Below, piece by piece: positions 44,632 to 53,388 of a stretch of 64,000 bases of DNA (positions within the stretch are counted from its first letter, which is position 1; each line of letters begins with the position of its first letter). Position numbers and translations under genes: made by a program. The notes beneath the pieces were generated by a model. It searched no databases. It was not told the origin of the DNA and worked only from the letters and a program-made list of their open reading frames with translations. The stretch is taken from positions 62,001-126,000 of the forward strand of contig JAFYKZ010000010.1 of the NCBI GenBank assembly GCA_017537365.1, written 5' to 3'. The DNA comes from Clostridia bacterium. Its GTDB lineage: Bacteria > Bacillota > Clostridia > Oscillospirales > Acutalibacteraceae.

Positions 44632-46266
44632 ATGGAAAATAAAAATTTAGAAACAGAAGTTATAAAAACCGAAAACCTAAAAAAAGCCAAAAAATCTCCT
44701 AAACAAAAACTTATTAAAAATCAGGCTTTTTTGAAAAGAGGTAGCTTTTCATTAGCAATAACCGCCACAGTTATTATAGGTGCTATTGTGCTTAATATTT
44801 TGGTTGGAGCATTAGCTAACCGCTTTAACCTTGAATTTGATATGACCTCCGATAAGGTTAACACTATAAGTGATGATAATATTGATTTTATTAAGAACAA
44901 GGTTAAGGATGAAATTACTATCACTATGTGTGCCACTGAGGACGATTATGTTGGTGGCTATATGGCATACTATGCTCAGCAATACAATGTAACCGAAAGC
45001 CAGACCGACGCTGAATATTATAAGCAAACCATTAGTCTTATAGAAAAATACCGCGATTATAACCGCAAAATCAAGGTTCAGTTTTTAGATACTCAGTCCA
45101 CCGAGTTTGCTGATATAAGCGCTAAATATTCTGATATAACCTTAAACTATGGCGATATTTTAGTATCAGCAAAAATAAACGACACCGAGCGTTTCAGAAA
45201 AATAGGCTTTACCGATATTTACGAGCTTTATGAGGACCAGTCCTACGCGGCTTACGGATATACCGTATCTTCAATATCAGGTAACAATATCGAAACCTCG
45301 CTCACCAGCGCTATTTCCTATGTTATCAGTAACGAGGATAAATATATCGCATTGCTTACCGGTCATTCCGCTAAGGATTATACCGAAAATTACAAAAAGC
45401 TTTTAGAGCAAAACAACTATAATGTTGAGGTTATTGACGATAATATTATAAACTCAATAAACAACAAATACGATGCAGTTGTTATTGCCGCTCCAAATGA
45501 GGACTTTTTAGGTAACGAAATTGTTGCTTTAAACAACTTCTTAAACAATTCAGGCAAGTTAGATAAAGGTCTTATATACTTTGCAAATGCTTCTAACCCC
45601 TATTTGCCAAACTTCTCGGATTTCTTAGCAGAATGGGGTATCGGTGTTGAAGAAGGAATATTGTTCGAGCCTGATGCCAACAACCATATTCCTGAGAAAA
45701 ACACCTGTTTAGCATCTGCTTCATCAGGAAATGATGATATAACAAGCGACCTCAACTTCTGTATAACAGGTTATAATGTTCCTCTTACTCCTTTGTTTGA
45801 GTCAAAACGCGATATAACCGTTACAAGTCTGGTTGAAACCTCAGATACAGTTGTTGCCGCTCCTCTTGGAACAAAAGAAGGCTGGAACGGACACGACCAG
45901 TATACAGGCAAAACCTATTCAACCGTTATTCAGTCGGTTTACTCTGATTATGACAACAGCGGCGATGTTAGTGTTGCAATCCAAAGCTATGTTATGGCAT
46001 TCAGCAGTACCGAATTTATAAATTCTGAATATCTCGAATATTCCGATGTTTCTAATAAAAACATTTCTTTGGCAGTAACCGAACGCGCAGCTCTCGCTGA
46101 GGACACCGGCATTTCATTTGCAACCAAGCAAATAACTACCGAAAGCTTTGCCGATAAGGTAACCGAATCCGCAGTTAGCGTTATTAAATGGATTTTTGTT
46201 ATCATTATCCCGATAGGTATTATCGCTGCCGCCATTTTCGTTTATATTAAGAGAAGGAACGCATAA
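44632..46266 (+). CDS. GldG-family ABC-associated membrane protein
   Basis: This 544-residue protein has a basic cytoplasmic start, a membrane segment at about 40-62, a large extracytoplasmic region of GldG type (DMTSDKVNTISDDN is the hallmark near 70, with a DUF4350-like fold around GHSAKDYTENYKKLL) and a C-terminal membrane anchor (about 517-538) before KRRN. The longer frame begins inside the permease gene; AGGAGG eight bases before the ATG at 44632 fixes the start. It probably works outside with the ABC permease. Confidence 0.9.
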   Translation: MENKNLETEVIKTENLKKAKKSPKQKLIKNQAFLKRGSFSLAITATVIIGAIVLNILVGALANRFNLEFDMTSDKVNTISDDNIDFIKNKVKDEITITMCATEDDYVGGYMAYYAQQYNVTESQTDAEYYKQTISLIEKYRDYNRKIKVQFLDTQSTEFADISAKYSDITLNYGDILVSAKINDTERFRKIGFTDIYELYEDQSYAAYGYTVSSISGNNIETSLTSAISYVISNEDKYIALLTGHSAKDYTENYKKLLEQNNYNVEVIDDNIINSINNKYDAVVIAAPNEDFLGNEIVALNNFLNNSGKLDKGLIYFANASNPYLPNFSDFLAEWGIGVEEGILFEPDANNHIPEKNTCLASASSGNDDITSDLNFCITGYNVPLTPLFESKRDITVTSLVETSDTVVAAPLGTKEGWNGHDQYTGKTYSTVIQSVYSDYDNSGDVSVAIQSYVMAFSSTEFINSEYLEYSDVSNKNISLAVTERAALAEDTGISFATKQITTESFADKVTESAVSVIKWIFVIIIPIGIIAAAIFVYIKRRNA

Positions 46267-46269
46267 TTT

Positions 46270-47829
46270 ATGAATAATATTCCCGAAAAGGATAATTTGC
46301 CGTTAGAAGAGGAATCTACCGTTTTTTCGGCTCCTACTACAAACGACAAAGATAAAAAGAAATTAAACAAATCAAAAAAAAGGCTTCCCATAGCAATAAT
46401 TAGTATCTGCCTTGTTGCCGCCTTAATCGGCGGCACTGTGGCTGTTATAAAACTAATTCCTGAAAAGACGGATGACACAACCTCAACCCCTGCCGTTAGC
46501 GATATTGAGGTTTTAAAGCTTTCAAGCGATAATTTTAAAACCGTTTCGGTTAAAAACAGTAACGGTCTTTTCAAGCTATATTCCAAAACCGAAAAAAATG
46601 AGAGTGATGAAACCTCGTCTGTTAGTTGGTTTATGGATGGATATAAAGAAGGTCTTTTAAGCAGTCAGAGTATTCAGTCGGTAGCTGATGCGGTTTCAAC
46701 CATTTCAGCTTCCCGCGAAATAACAACTAAATCTGCTACCGCTTGCGGACTTGATAAGCCTATCATAAAAGCCGATGTTACTGATAATAAAGATAATCAG
46801 TTCTCAGTTTTAATAGGTAATGAATCACCCGACAAAAGCGGATATTATCTAAAACTTTCAAATAAAGAAAAGATTTATGTTGTTGATAGCTCTGTTAAGG
46901 AAAGCCTTGATTTTACTCCTGTTTCCTTAGCAAATACCGATATTATACCCGCTTTTGATACTCAAAGTGTTTCCTCTGAGTATAAGAGCGAAGATGGAAC
47001 TCTTTTCCTTTGTGATAAATTAACCCTAACCGGTAAAAACTTCTCAAAGCCCTTGGTTTTAGAGAAATATGATGACGAGGTTTTAGCTCAATATGTATCC
47101 TTTAAGATAACCTCGCCTTCAAATAGAATTGCCGATAATACAGAGGATATAATAACCGCATTTTCAGGCGGTATTTCGGTTATAGGTGCTTATTCGTTAG
47201 ATGTTAACCCCTCAACCATTAAGGCTTTGGGACTTGATAATCCCGATTTAACCGCAAAAATGGAGATAGCAGGAAAATCGCTGACCTATAAATTCAAGCT
47301 TCAACCCGATGGTAATTATGCCGCTATTTACGATGGCGCAGAGCTTGTTAAACAGGTGCTTCCCGATTCTATTCCATTTATAAAACACCAAACCTCTGAT
47401 TATTATGCCGATTTTGTTTGCTTTAACAATATCAATGATTTAGAAGGCTTTACCTTTAAATCAGGCGATACCACTCACTTCTTCTCAATAAAAGCTAATC
47501 CCGACGAAGATGCTGAGGATAGCTATATTATAAATTATAATGGTAAAACTCTTAAATCGCTTCCTTTCCAGGATTTCTACGAAAAATGCATTTTGCTTTC
47601 TTGCTCAGATTACACTATTGATAATGTAAAGGGCGATGCAGAATATAGCATTATATTCCATTTTAAAGATGAAATCGGAAACGACCAAAAAATAGAGTTT
47701 ATTAAATATAGCGCAACAAAGTATCAATATTTCGTTGACGGCGAGGCTATGGGCAAAATTTCTGTATCTTCTTTAAAGAGTCTCGAAAACAATTTAAATG
47801 ATATGCTTAAAAACCAAAAAGCAAAATAA
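46270..47829 (+). CDS. DUF4340 protein, partner of the GldG system
   Basis: This 519-residue protein has an acidic, charged cytoplasmic N-terminus, one membrane segment (about 38-58) and an extracellular region with repeated DUF4340-like beta modules (about 75-515). Typical phrases are SREITTKSATACGLDKP and VIGAYSLDVNPSTIKALGLDNP, the family's recurrent '...GLD.P' motif. DUF4340 proteins are often found next to GldG. It is the last gene of the ABC operon, three bases after gldG. Confidence 0.88.
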   Translation: MNNIPEKDNLPLEEESTVFSAPTTNDKDKKKLNKSKKRLPIAIISICLVAALIGGTVAVIKLIPEKTDDTTSTPAVSDIEVLKLSSDNFKTVSVKNSNGLFKLYSKTEKNESDETSSVSWFMDGYKEGLLSSQSIQSVADAVSTISASREITTKSATACGLDKPIIKADVTDNKDNQFSVLIGNESPDKSGYYLKLSNKEKIYVVDSSVKESLDFTPVSLANTDIIPAFDTQSVSSEYKSEDGTLFLCDKLTLTGKNFSKPLVLEKYDDEVLAQYVSFKITSPSNRIADNTEDIITAFSGGISVIGAYSLDVNPSTIKALGLDNPDLTAKMEIAGKSLTYKFKLQPDGNYAAIYDGAELVKQVLPDSIPFIKHQTSDYYADFVCFNNINDLEGFTFKSGDTTHFFSIKANPDEDAEDSYIINYNGKTLKSLPFQDFYEKCILLSCSDYTIDNVKGDAEYSIIFHFKDEIGNDQKIEFIKYSATKYQYFVDGEAMGKISVSSLKSLENNLNDMLKNQKAK

Positions 47830-47836
47830 ATTATAA

Positions 47837-47865
47837 TTGACTTAATTAAACTTTTAGTGTATAAT
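47837..47865 (+). promoter_or_regulatory. Promoter of the FAD-oxidoreductase gene
   Basis: TTGACT (47837-47842), 17 bases, TATAAT (47860-47865). Confidence 0.85.
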
Positions 47866-47878
47866 TATAAAGCAGTAG

Positions 47879-47917
47879 GGACTGCATTTTCCGAATTGAA
47901 AATGCAGTCCTATTTTT
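47879..47917 (+). terminator. Terminator hairpin between promoter and oxidoreductase gene
   Basis: Perfect 13-base arms GGACTGCATTTTC (47879-47891) and complement (47898-47910), then TATTTTT. Since it lies after the 47837 promoter and before the start codon at 47950, it could attenuate this gene. It could equally end the DUF4340 operon. Confidence 0.8.
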
Positions 47918-47949
47918 GCGCGTTTAAAAATAAAAAAAGGATGATTTGT

Positions 47950-49329
47950 ATGGCTGATTTAAGAAAATACGATGTTGCCATAATTGGTGGCGGTATAGGC
48001 GGCTTAATGGCGGCTTACAGACTAAAAGAAAATTCTCCCGAATTAAAAATTGTTATAACCGAGCGAGGCAACACCTTAGAAAAACGTTTTTGCCCCGCAG
48101 GAAGAAACAAAACCTGTATTCACTGTAAGCATTGTAGTATAACAAGCGGTTTTGCAGGTGCAGGTGCTTTTTCAGACGGTAAATTCAATTTAGGAACTGC
48201 CTATGGCGGAACATTGGGAGAAGAACTCGGCGATACTCTTGCTAATAAGTATATCGACGAGGTTGATGAAATCCTTAAAAAATACTGTACCTCAGGCGAA
48301 CCTAAGGTATATAAATCAAACGACGAGTTAAAGCTTAAATGTCTTCAAAACAATCTCAGACTACTTGATATGAACGTTAAACATTTAGGCACTGATAAAA
48401 ACTTTATAACTATGCAAAACCTCATAAAAGCCATAGAAGAATCAGGGGTTGATACTTTAAGCTTTTATGACTGCGAAACGGTAGAAAAATCGGGCGAAAA
48501 TTATATATTGAATTATACAAACGGCGAAAAAATCGAAGCTTCTAAAATCATTATCGCAACAGGTAGAGGCGGCTCTAATTTCGTTGCAAACTTCTGCCGC
48601 GACTTTAATGTTAAAATGAGTTCTAACCATATTGATATCGGCGTCAGAGTTGAGATGAAGGATATTATTTGGAAAGAGTTTTCGGATAAAATTTATGAGC
48701 CTAAAATTCTTTATAAAACCAAAACCTTTGAAGACCGTTGCCGTATGTTCTGTTTTAACAAGGGCGGTCTTGTTTCTGCCGAGAATAACCACGGAATTAT
48801 AACCGCTAACGGTCATTCTTATGCTGACGACGATAAGAAAACCGATAACTGCAACTTTGCAATTCTTTCGAGCATTCGTTTCACCGAGCCTTTTAATCAA
48901 CCAACCGAATATGCCGAAAATATTTCAAGACTCGCTAATATGATAGGCAACGGAAATGTTATAGTTCAGCGTTTCGGTGATTTGGTAAGAGGCAGAAGAA
49001 CAAACGAACACCGCTTAGGTCAAAACACCGTTGAGCCAACCTTAAAGGCAACCGCAGGTGATATTTCGCTCGTTCTTCCCCACCGAATTTTAACCAATAT
49101 TATCGAAACCATATATGCTCTTGATAAGGTGGCGCCAGGTACCGCTAATGACGATACCTTGCTCTACGGATGCGAAAGTAAATATTACTCTATCCGTCCT
49201 CACTTTATGAATAATGAATTTGAGCTTACCGACGGAGTTTATATTATCGGAGACGGTTCAGGTATCTGCCGAGGTCTTTCTCAGTCGGGTGCTATGGGTA
49301 TCTATGTTGCAGATTGCATAACAAAATAA
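47950..49329 (+). CDS. FAD-dependent dehydrogenase (COG2509-type)
   Basis: This 459-residue flavoprotein has an N-terminal dinucleotide-binding motif IIGGGIGGLMAAY, a second glycine site near 210 (IIATGRGGSN) and the C-terminal IIGDGSGICRGLSQSGAMG of this family. A cysteine cluster CPAGRNKTCIHCKHC (about 57-71) is present and may bind a metal or an iron-sulfur cluster; that is an inference. It fits the uncharacterised FAD-dependent dehydrogenases widespread in anaerobes. The start at 47950 follows AAGGATGA; the longer frame runs through the terminator and is wrong. Confidence 0.88.
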   Translation: MADLRKYDVAIIGGGIGGLMAAYRLKENSPELKIVITERGNTLEKRFCPAGRNKTCIHCKHCSITSGFAGAGAFSDGKFNLGTAYGGTLGEELGDTLANKYIDEVDEILKKYCTSGEPKVYKSNDELKLKCLQNNLRLLDMNVKHLGTDKNFITMQNLIKAIEESGVDTLSFYDCETVEKSGENYILNYTNGEKIEASKIIIATGRGGSNFVANFCRDFNVKMSSNHIDIGVRVEMKDIIWKEFSDKIYEPKILYKTKTFEDRCRMFCFNKGGLVSAENNHGIITANGHSYADDDKKTDNCNFAILSSIRFTEPFNQPTEYAENISRLANMIGNGNVIVQRFGDLVRGRRTNEHRLGQNTVEPTLKATAGDISLVLPHRILTNIIETIYALDKVAPGTANDDTLLYGCESKYYSIRPHFMNNEFELTDGVYIIGDGSGICRGLSQSGAMGIYVADCITK

Positions 49330-49340
49330 GGTGAACTTTT

Positions 49341-49841
49341 ATGAATAATAAAACCAGAAAAATAGTTATGACCGCATTGATAGCTTCTCTTACCTGCGTG
49401 GCAACAATGGTTATTAAAATCCCATCTCATAACGGATATATAAATCTTGGCGACAGTATCGTATTAATCGCAGGTTGGATGCTTTCTGCTTCATACGGTT
49501 TTCTCGCCGCAGGTCTAGGCTCCGCGCTTGCCGATTTACTTGCAGGATATATAACCTATGCGCCGGCAACATTTATAATCAAAGGTCTTATGGCGCTTAT
49601 CGCGTTTTACGGTTTCAAGCTTATAAACAAAAAGCTTGGAACCTTAAGTTCCAGAATTATAAGCGGTATTTTAGCCGAGTTTATTATGATAACAGGTTAT
49701 TTTGTTTTTGACGGATGTTTGTACGGATTTATACCAACAATCGCAACTATTCCTGCAAGCTGTGTTCAAGGTGCTGCCGGTTTAATCGTCGGAGTTATAC
49801 TAATCAAAATATTTGAAAAAAGCAAAATATCATTAGATTGA
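49341..49841 (+). CDS. ECF transporter S component
   Basis: This 166-residue membrane protein has five to six hydrophobic segments with the S-component pattern: TALIASLTCVATMVI at the start, GYINLGDSIVLIAGW (about 32-46), LAAGLGSALADLLAGY and FIIKGLMALIA. It binds a vitamin-like substrate and uses a shared energy-coupling module encoded elsewhere. The ligand is not clear. It lies 11 bases after the oxidoreductase gene and is probably cotranscribed. Confidence 0.88.
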   Translation: MNNKTRKIVMTALIASLTCVATMVIKIPSHNGYINLGDSIVLIAGWMLSASYGFLAAGLGSALADLLAGYITYAPATFIIKGLMALIAFYGFKLINKKLGTLSSRIISGILAEFIMITGYFVFDGCLYGFIPTIATIPASCVQGAAGLIVGVILIKIFEKSKISLD

Positions 49842-49859
49842 AATTAAATTGATTGTTTT

Positions 49860-49941
49860 GTAGGGGATGGCGTTTATCGACATCCCGTTTAGTACGATAT
49901 TAGCTTGCGGTGCGTAGAGGGCCTCGGCACCCCTCCCCTAC
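49860..49941. repeat. GTAGGG/CCCTAC repeat, variant copy
   Basis: This 82-bp copy starts GTAGGGGATGGCG and has GGGATG...CATCCCGTT as in the 37661 copy; its right half differs (GGGCCTCGGCACCCC, then CCCTAC). It is intergenic, between convergent genes. Confidence 0.7.
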
Positions 49942-49963
49942 TATAAAACTAAAAATATATACA

Positions 49964-49991
49964 AAAAGCGGAGTGAAATCACTCCGCTTTT
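49964..49991 (-). terminator. Terminator overlapping the end of the hydrolase gene
   Basis: AAAAGCGGAGTGA (49964-49976) pairs with TCACTCCGCTTTT (49979-49991); T-rich on the minus strand. The last codons of the hydrolase form one arm. Confidence 0.85.
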
Positions 49992-50614
49992 GCATTCGAT
50001 AATATCCATTTTAATGTTTGCTCTGAAAATGCCAGATTCCACGAATCGTGCCCCACACCCTCATACAAATCATATTTAAAGTTTGGATTTATTTCCTTTA
50101 ATTTTTCTATCATCTCAATGGTTTGATGAGGAGAAACAACATCATCCGCTAAACCGTGAAAAGTCCAGATAGGCATTTTAAGAGTTTGGGCATTCCATGC
50201 CATACCGCCACCGCAACAAGGTGCAATCGCCGCAAACAAATCAGGATATGCCATAGCGGTATACCAAGTTCCAAATCCACCCATACTTAAACCGCAAAGG
50301 TAAATTCTATTAGTATCACCCGAAAATTTAACAATCATTTCATCAATAAATTTTTTGATGCTTTCTATTTTGGCAACCCAAAAAGAATTCAAAGGACATT
50401 GCGGCATTATAAGAATAGCATCCTCAAAATTTGTATCATTTACGATTTTAGAAAAACCGTGAACCATAACCTTTTCTAATTCTTCGCCGCCGTTTCCGCG
50501 TTCACCTGCACCATGAAGTTGAATTAACAATGCAGGATTTGAGCTTATATTATCAGGAATAAACGCAATAAATGGAAAAACGTTTTCGTTTCCCGCTTGT
50601 TTTATAATTTTCAT
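49979..50614 (-). CDS. Alpha/beta hydrolase (esterase/phospholipase type)
   Basis: This 211-residue cytoplasmic hydrolase has an oxyanion loop LIQLHGAGERG, nucleophile elbow GLSMGGFG (Ser), acidic FHGLADDVV and catalytic His in GVGHDSW. The layout resembles the carboxylesterase/PHB-depolymerase-like family. There is no signal peptide. An ATG four codons upstream is possible, but GGTGA is better spaced from the one at 50614. It stands alone and is convergent with the ECF gene. Confidence 0.88.
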   Translation of the reverse strand: MKIIKQAGNENVFPFIAFIPDNISSNPALLIQLHGAGERGNGGEELEKVMVHGFSKIVNDTNFEDAILIMPQCPLNSFWVAKIESIKKFIDEMIVKFSGDTNRIYLCGLSMGGFGTWYTAMAYPDLFAAIAPCCGGGMAWNAQTLKMPIWTFHGLADDVVSPHQTIEMIEKLKEINPNFKYDLYEGVGHDSWNLAFSEQTLKWILSNAKAE

Positions 50615-50779
50615 AATAATCACCATATCCTTTCTTAAACACGAAATGAAAGTGGCACGCTTTCTATATTTTATCAGCTAGTTTTTAAACCAAATACTTC
50701 TTTCATATTATAACTCGGCCAAACAAAAAAGTAAATACAAAAATACTAATAACTATCAAGATTATCAAATCAACTATAC

Positions 50780-50808
50780 TTGACGGGATGAATAAATTAT
50801 GTTATAAT
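50780..50808 (+). promoter_or_regulatory. Promoter of the ktrB-ktrA operon
   Basis: TTGACG (50780-50785), 17 bases, TATAAT (50803-50808). Confidence 0.88.
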
Positions 50809-50829
50809 TTAGAAAAATATAGTAATATT

Positions 50830-50874
50830 AAAAGGAGCTAGCTGTCTGTAGAGAAAAAGGGCTCCTTTTGTTTT
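50830..50874 (+). terminator. Attenuator-like terminator before the potassium operon
   Basis: AAAAGGAGC (50830-50838) pairs with GCTCCTTTT (50861-50869), followed by GTTTT. It begins about 15 bases after the expected start point and lies 30 bases before ktrB, so readthrough is needed for expression. No ydaO/c-di-AMP riboswitch is recognisable in the leader, which is too short for one. Confidence 0.75.
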
Positions 50875-50903
50875 ATAGTAAAAAAATGGGATGATTGAAA
50901 TCT

Positions 50904-52262
50904 ATGAAAAAGCAACGGCACTTAATATCAACAACGCATATTATATTGCTAAGCTTCTTAATCGCAATACTAATAGGCTCTATATTGCTTTGCCTGCCGA
51001 TAAGCTCGGCTGACGGAAAATTCACTCCGTTTTTAGATGCTCTTTTTACCGCAACAACCTCAACCTGTGTTACAGGGTTGGTTGTAACTCCAACCGTTTC
51101 TTCCTGGAGTGTTTTCGGGCAGGTTGTTATTCTTCTGTTAATTCAAATCGGCGGTCTCGGAGTTATAACAATAATGTCGGGCTTGATGATACTTCTTCAT
51201 AAAAAAATGGGTATCGGGGACCGACTTCTTTTGCAAGACGCTTTTAACCTTAATTCCCTTTCGGGACTGGTTAGATTTGTTAAAAGAGTTGTGTTGGGAA
51301 CTTTTATAATTGAAGGTCTGGGCGCGCTGTTTTATATGACGGTATTTGTTCCCGATTTTGGCGCAAAGGGAATTTGGATTTCGGTATTCACCTCGGTTTC
51401 GGCTTTTTGCAACGCAGGAATTGATATTATCGCCGAAAACAGTCTTTGTGATTACGCTTTAAATCCTATTGTTAATATCGTTACTTGTTTTCTTATAATT
51501 ATGGGCGGTATCGGTTATATCGTTTGGTGGGATGTTTGGCTCACATTGAAAAAAGCTCCAACAAAAAAAGTTAAATTTCTACGGGACCTTTCGTTGCACA
51601 GTAAAATAGCAATAACTGCAACTCTATTTTTAATATTTATAGGCGCGGCTTTAATTTTCATTTTTGAATACAACAATTCAAAAACAATGAGCAGTTATAC
51701 CTTATTTGAAAAAATCCAAGCCTCTATATTCCAATCGGTTACAACAAGAACCGCAGGTTTCGCAACTCTACCCCAAGAAAACCTTACAAACGCTTCTTCT
51801 ATCGTTTGTTTATTGCTAATGTTCATCGGCGGTTCTCCCGTTGGAACAGCAGGCGGTATAAAAACAGTTACATTTATTGTAATTATCGTGGCGGCGCTTT
51901 CCTCTATTCGCAATAAGGAAGATACCGTATTATTTGGCAGACGCATTACAAAGCAAGCTGTTAGCAAAGCAGTAGCTGTAACCTTTATGTCCTTTTTCAT
52001 TATGTTTGTTTCAACCATTTTGCTTTCTGCGGTTACAAATGCCTCAGCATTAGATGTTCTTTACGAAACCGTAAGCGCAACCGCAACGGTTGGACTAACA
52101 AGAAATTTAACCGCTTCACTAGATAACATCGGCAAATTAATCATTATTTTTACAATGTATCTGGGCCGCGTTGGTCCTATATCGCTTGCTATTGCTTTTA
52201 GCAGCAAAAAACAAAATCAGAATATTATTAGAAATCCGGTAGAGGAAATTTGTGTTGGATAG
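50904..52262 (+). CDS. ktrB: KtrB/TrkH-type potassium channel subunit
   Basis: This 452-residue membrane protein has the four M1-P-M2 repeats of the family. Pore loops are visible as TTSTCVTGL (about 50-58), SAFCNAGID, TTRTAGFAT and SATATVGLT, each with the key Gly. It takes up potassium with the KtrA ring encoded next. The start is the ATG at 50904; the TTG three codons earlier is less likely. The attenuator in its leader suggests regulation. Confidence 0.95.
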   Translation: MKKQRHLISTTHIILLSFLIAILIGSILLCLPISSADGKFTPFLDALFTATTSTCVTGLVVTPTVSSWSVFGQVVILLLIQIGGLGVITIMSGLMILLHKKMGIGDRLLLQDAFNLNSLSGLVRFVKRVVLGTFIIEGLGALFYMTVFVPDFGAKGIWISVFTSVSAFCNAGIDIIAENSLCDYALNPIVNIVTCFLIIMGGIGYIVWWDVWLTLKKAPTKKVKFLRDLSLHSKIAITATLFLIFIGAALIFIFEYNNSKTMSSYTLFEKIQASIFQSVTTRTAGFATLPQENLTNASSIVCLLLMFIGGSPVGTAGGIKTVTFIVIIVAALSSIRNKEDTVLFGRRITKQAVSKAVAVTFMSFFIMFVSTILLSAVTNASALDVLYETVSATATVGLTRNLTASLDNIGKLIIIFTMYLGRVGPISLAIAFSSKKQNQNIIRNPVEEICVG

Positions 52263-52273
52263 GGAGATTTATT

Positions 52274-52924
52274 ATGGGTATTAACAAATCTTATGCAGTT
52301 TTAGGTCTTGGCAGATACGGAAGAGCTGTTGCAGAAGAGCTTATAAACAACGGAGCGGAGGTTTTGGCGGTTGATATCGACCAAAACAATGTTAACAATG
52401 CTATTGAAACCTTACCTGTTTGCAAATGCGCCGATATCACCGAGCCCGAAACAATTAAGCGACTCGGTATTTCAAATATTGATGTTGTAATTATTGCAAT
52501 GGCAAGCAACCTTGAAGCAAGTGTTATGGCGGTAACTCTTTGCAAGGAGGCGGGAGTTAAAACCGTTATTGTTAAATGCGGAAATGAAATGCATCAAAAG
52601 ATTTTGAGCCGCGTTGGTGCGGATAAGGTGATTTTCCCCGAAAAAGAATCAGGAACACGACTTGCGAAAAATTTAATAACCTCAGGTTTTTCAGAAATGA
52701 TTGAGCTGTCTGACGATGTTTCTATGGTGGAAATAAATATAAAGGATGAATGGGTTGGAAAAACCTTAATTGAATTAAGCTTGCGCAAAAAATATTCTGT
52801 TAATGTGGTTGCAGTTAAAAAAGGTGATGAAATAACTACAACTATTGACCCTGCCCTACCGCTTGAAAAGGGTATGGAGCTTATAGTTATTGCAAACACC
52901 TCTAAATTACAAAAGTTAAAATAA
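52274..52924 (+). CDS. ktrA: KtrA potassium-gating subunit (single RCK)
   Basis: This 216-residue protein has one RCK_N domain (AVLGLGRYGRAVAEEL with the GxGxxG nucleotide site, then VLAVDIDQ) and an RCK_C domain (about 135-216) that in KtrA proteins can bind c-di-AMP. GGGAG precedes the ATG at 52274; upstream codons overlap ktrB and are noncoding. It forms the cytoplasmic gating ring for KtrB. It is a second potassium system beside the TrkA/TrkH at the left end. Confidence 0.95.
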   Translation: MGINKSYAVLGLGRYGRAVAEELINNGAEVLAVDIDQNNVNNAIETLPVCKCADITEPETIKRLGISNIDVVIIAMASNLEASVMAVTLCKEAGVKTVIVKCGNEMHQKILSRVGADKVIFPEKESGTRLAKNLITSGFSEMIELSDDVSMVEINIKDEWVGKTLIELSLRKKYSVNVVAVKKGDEITTTIDPALPLEKGMELIVIANTSKLQKLK

Positions 52925-52939
52925 AGAAAGGTGAAGAAG

Positions 52940-53251
52940 ATGCTCTTAGTAAATACTGATTATATCACTGGTAAAGAATTTGAAATGTTAGGTCTTGTAA
53001 AGGGTAGCACTATACAATCAAAACATATTGGCAAAGATATTACCCAAAGCTTTAAAACCTTAGTTGGCGGTGAACTTAAAGCTTATAACGAAATGATGAG
53101 TGAAGCGCGCGCCCTTGCAACCAAAAGAATGGTTGCCGAAGCAGAAGCTATGGGTGCTGATGCTATTGTTAATATCAGATATGCCTCCTCGGCTGTTATG
53201 CAAGGTGCCGCCGAGGTTATTGCATACGGAACCGCAGTTAAATTTATTTAA
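52940..53251 (+). CDS. YbjQ/UPF0145-family protein
   Basis: This 103-residue protein is typical of the YbjQ (UPF0145) family, which forms pentameric rings: VNTDYITGKEFEMLGLVKGST at the start, ARALATKRMVAEAEAMGADAIVNIRY in the middle. The old label 'heavy-metal binding' is not proven. It follows ktrA after 15 bases and may share its transcript. AAAGGTGA places the start at the ATG 52940. Confidence 0.9.
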   Translation: MLLVNTDYITGKEFEMLGLVKGSTIQSKHIGKDITQSFKTLVGGELKAYNEMMSEARALATKRMVAEAEAMGADAIVNIRYASSAVMQGAAEVIAYGTAVKFI

Positions 53252-53278
53252 AAAATATTCGGTTTAAAATTTAATGCC

Positions 53279-53306
53279 AAAAGGCGAGGGATTCCCCCTC
53301 GCTTTT
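53279..53306 (+). terminator. Intrinsic terminator after the ktr operon
   Basis: AAAAGGCGAGGG pairs with CCCCTCGCTTTT around ATTC, followed by T-rich sequence. Confidence 0.8.
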
Positions 53307-53323
53307 ATTGTTTTCAACATTTA

Positions 53324-53352
53324 TTGACTTTATAATTTATTTATACTATAAT
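53324..53352 (+). promoter_or_regulatory. Promoter of the SLC13-like permease gene
   Basis: TTGACT (53324-53329), 17 bases, TATAAT (53347-53352). It lies inside the longest reading frame and therefore rules out starts before about 53360. Confidence 0.88.
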
Positions 53353-53388
53353 GAACGGGTTGTAAAATTTTTATCTGTTGGTGATATT

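Noticed and set aside
50815-50903. ydaO-type c-di-AMP riboswitch before ktrB
   Set aside because: The leader is too short and lacks the conserved core; only a terminator hairpin is present.
53308-53388. Longer start of the SLC13-like permease
   Set aside because: The perfect promoter at 53324-53352 lies inside these codons, so they cannot be translated from that transcript.
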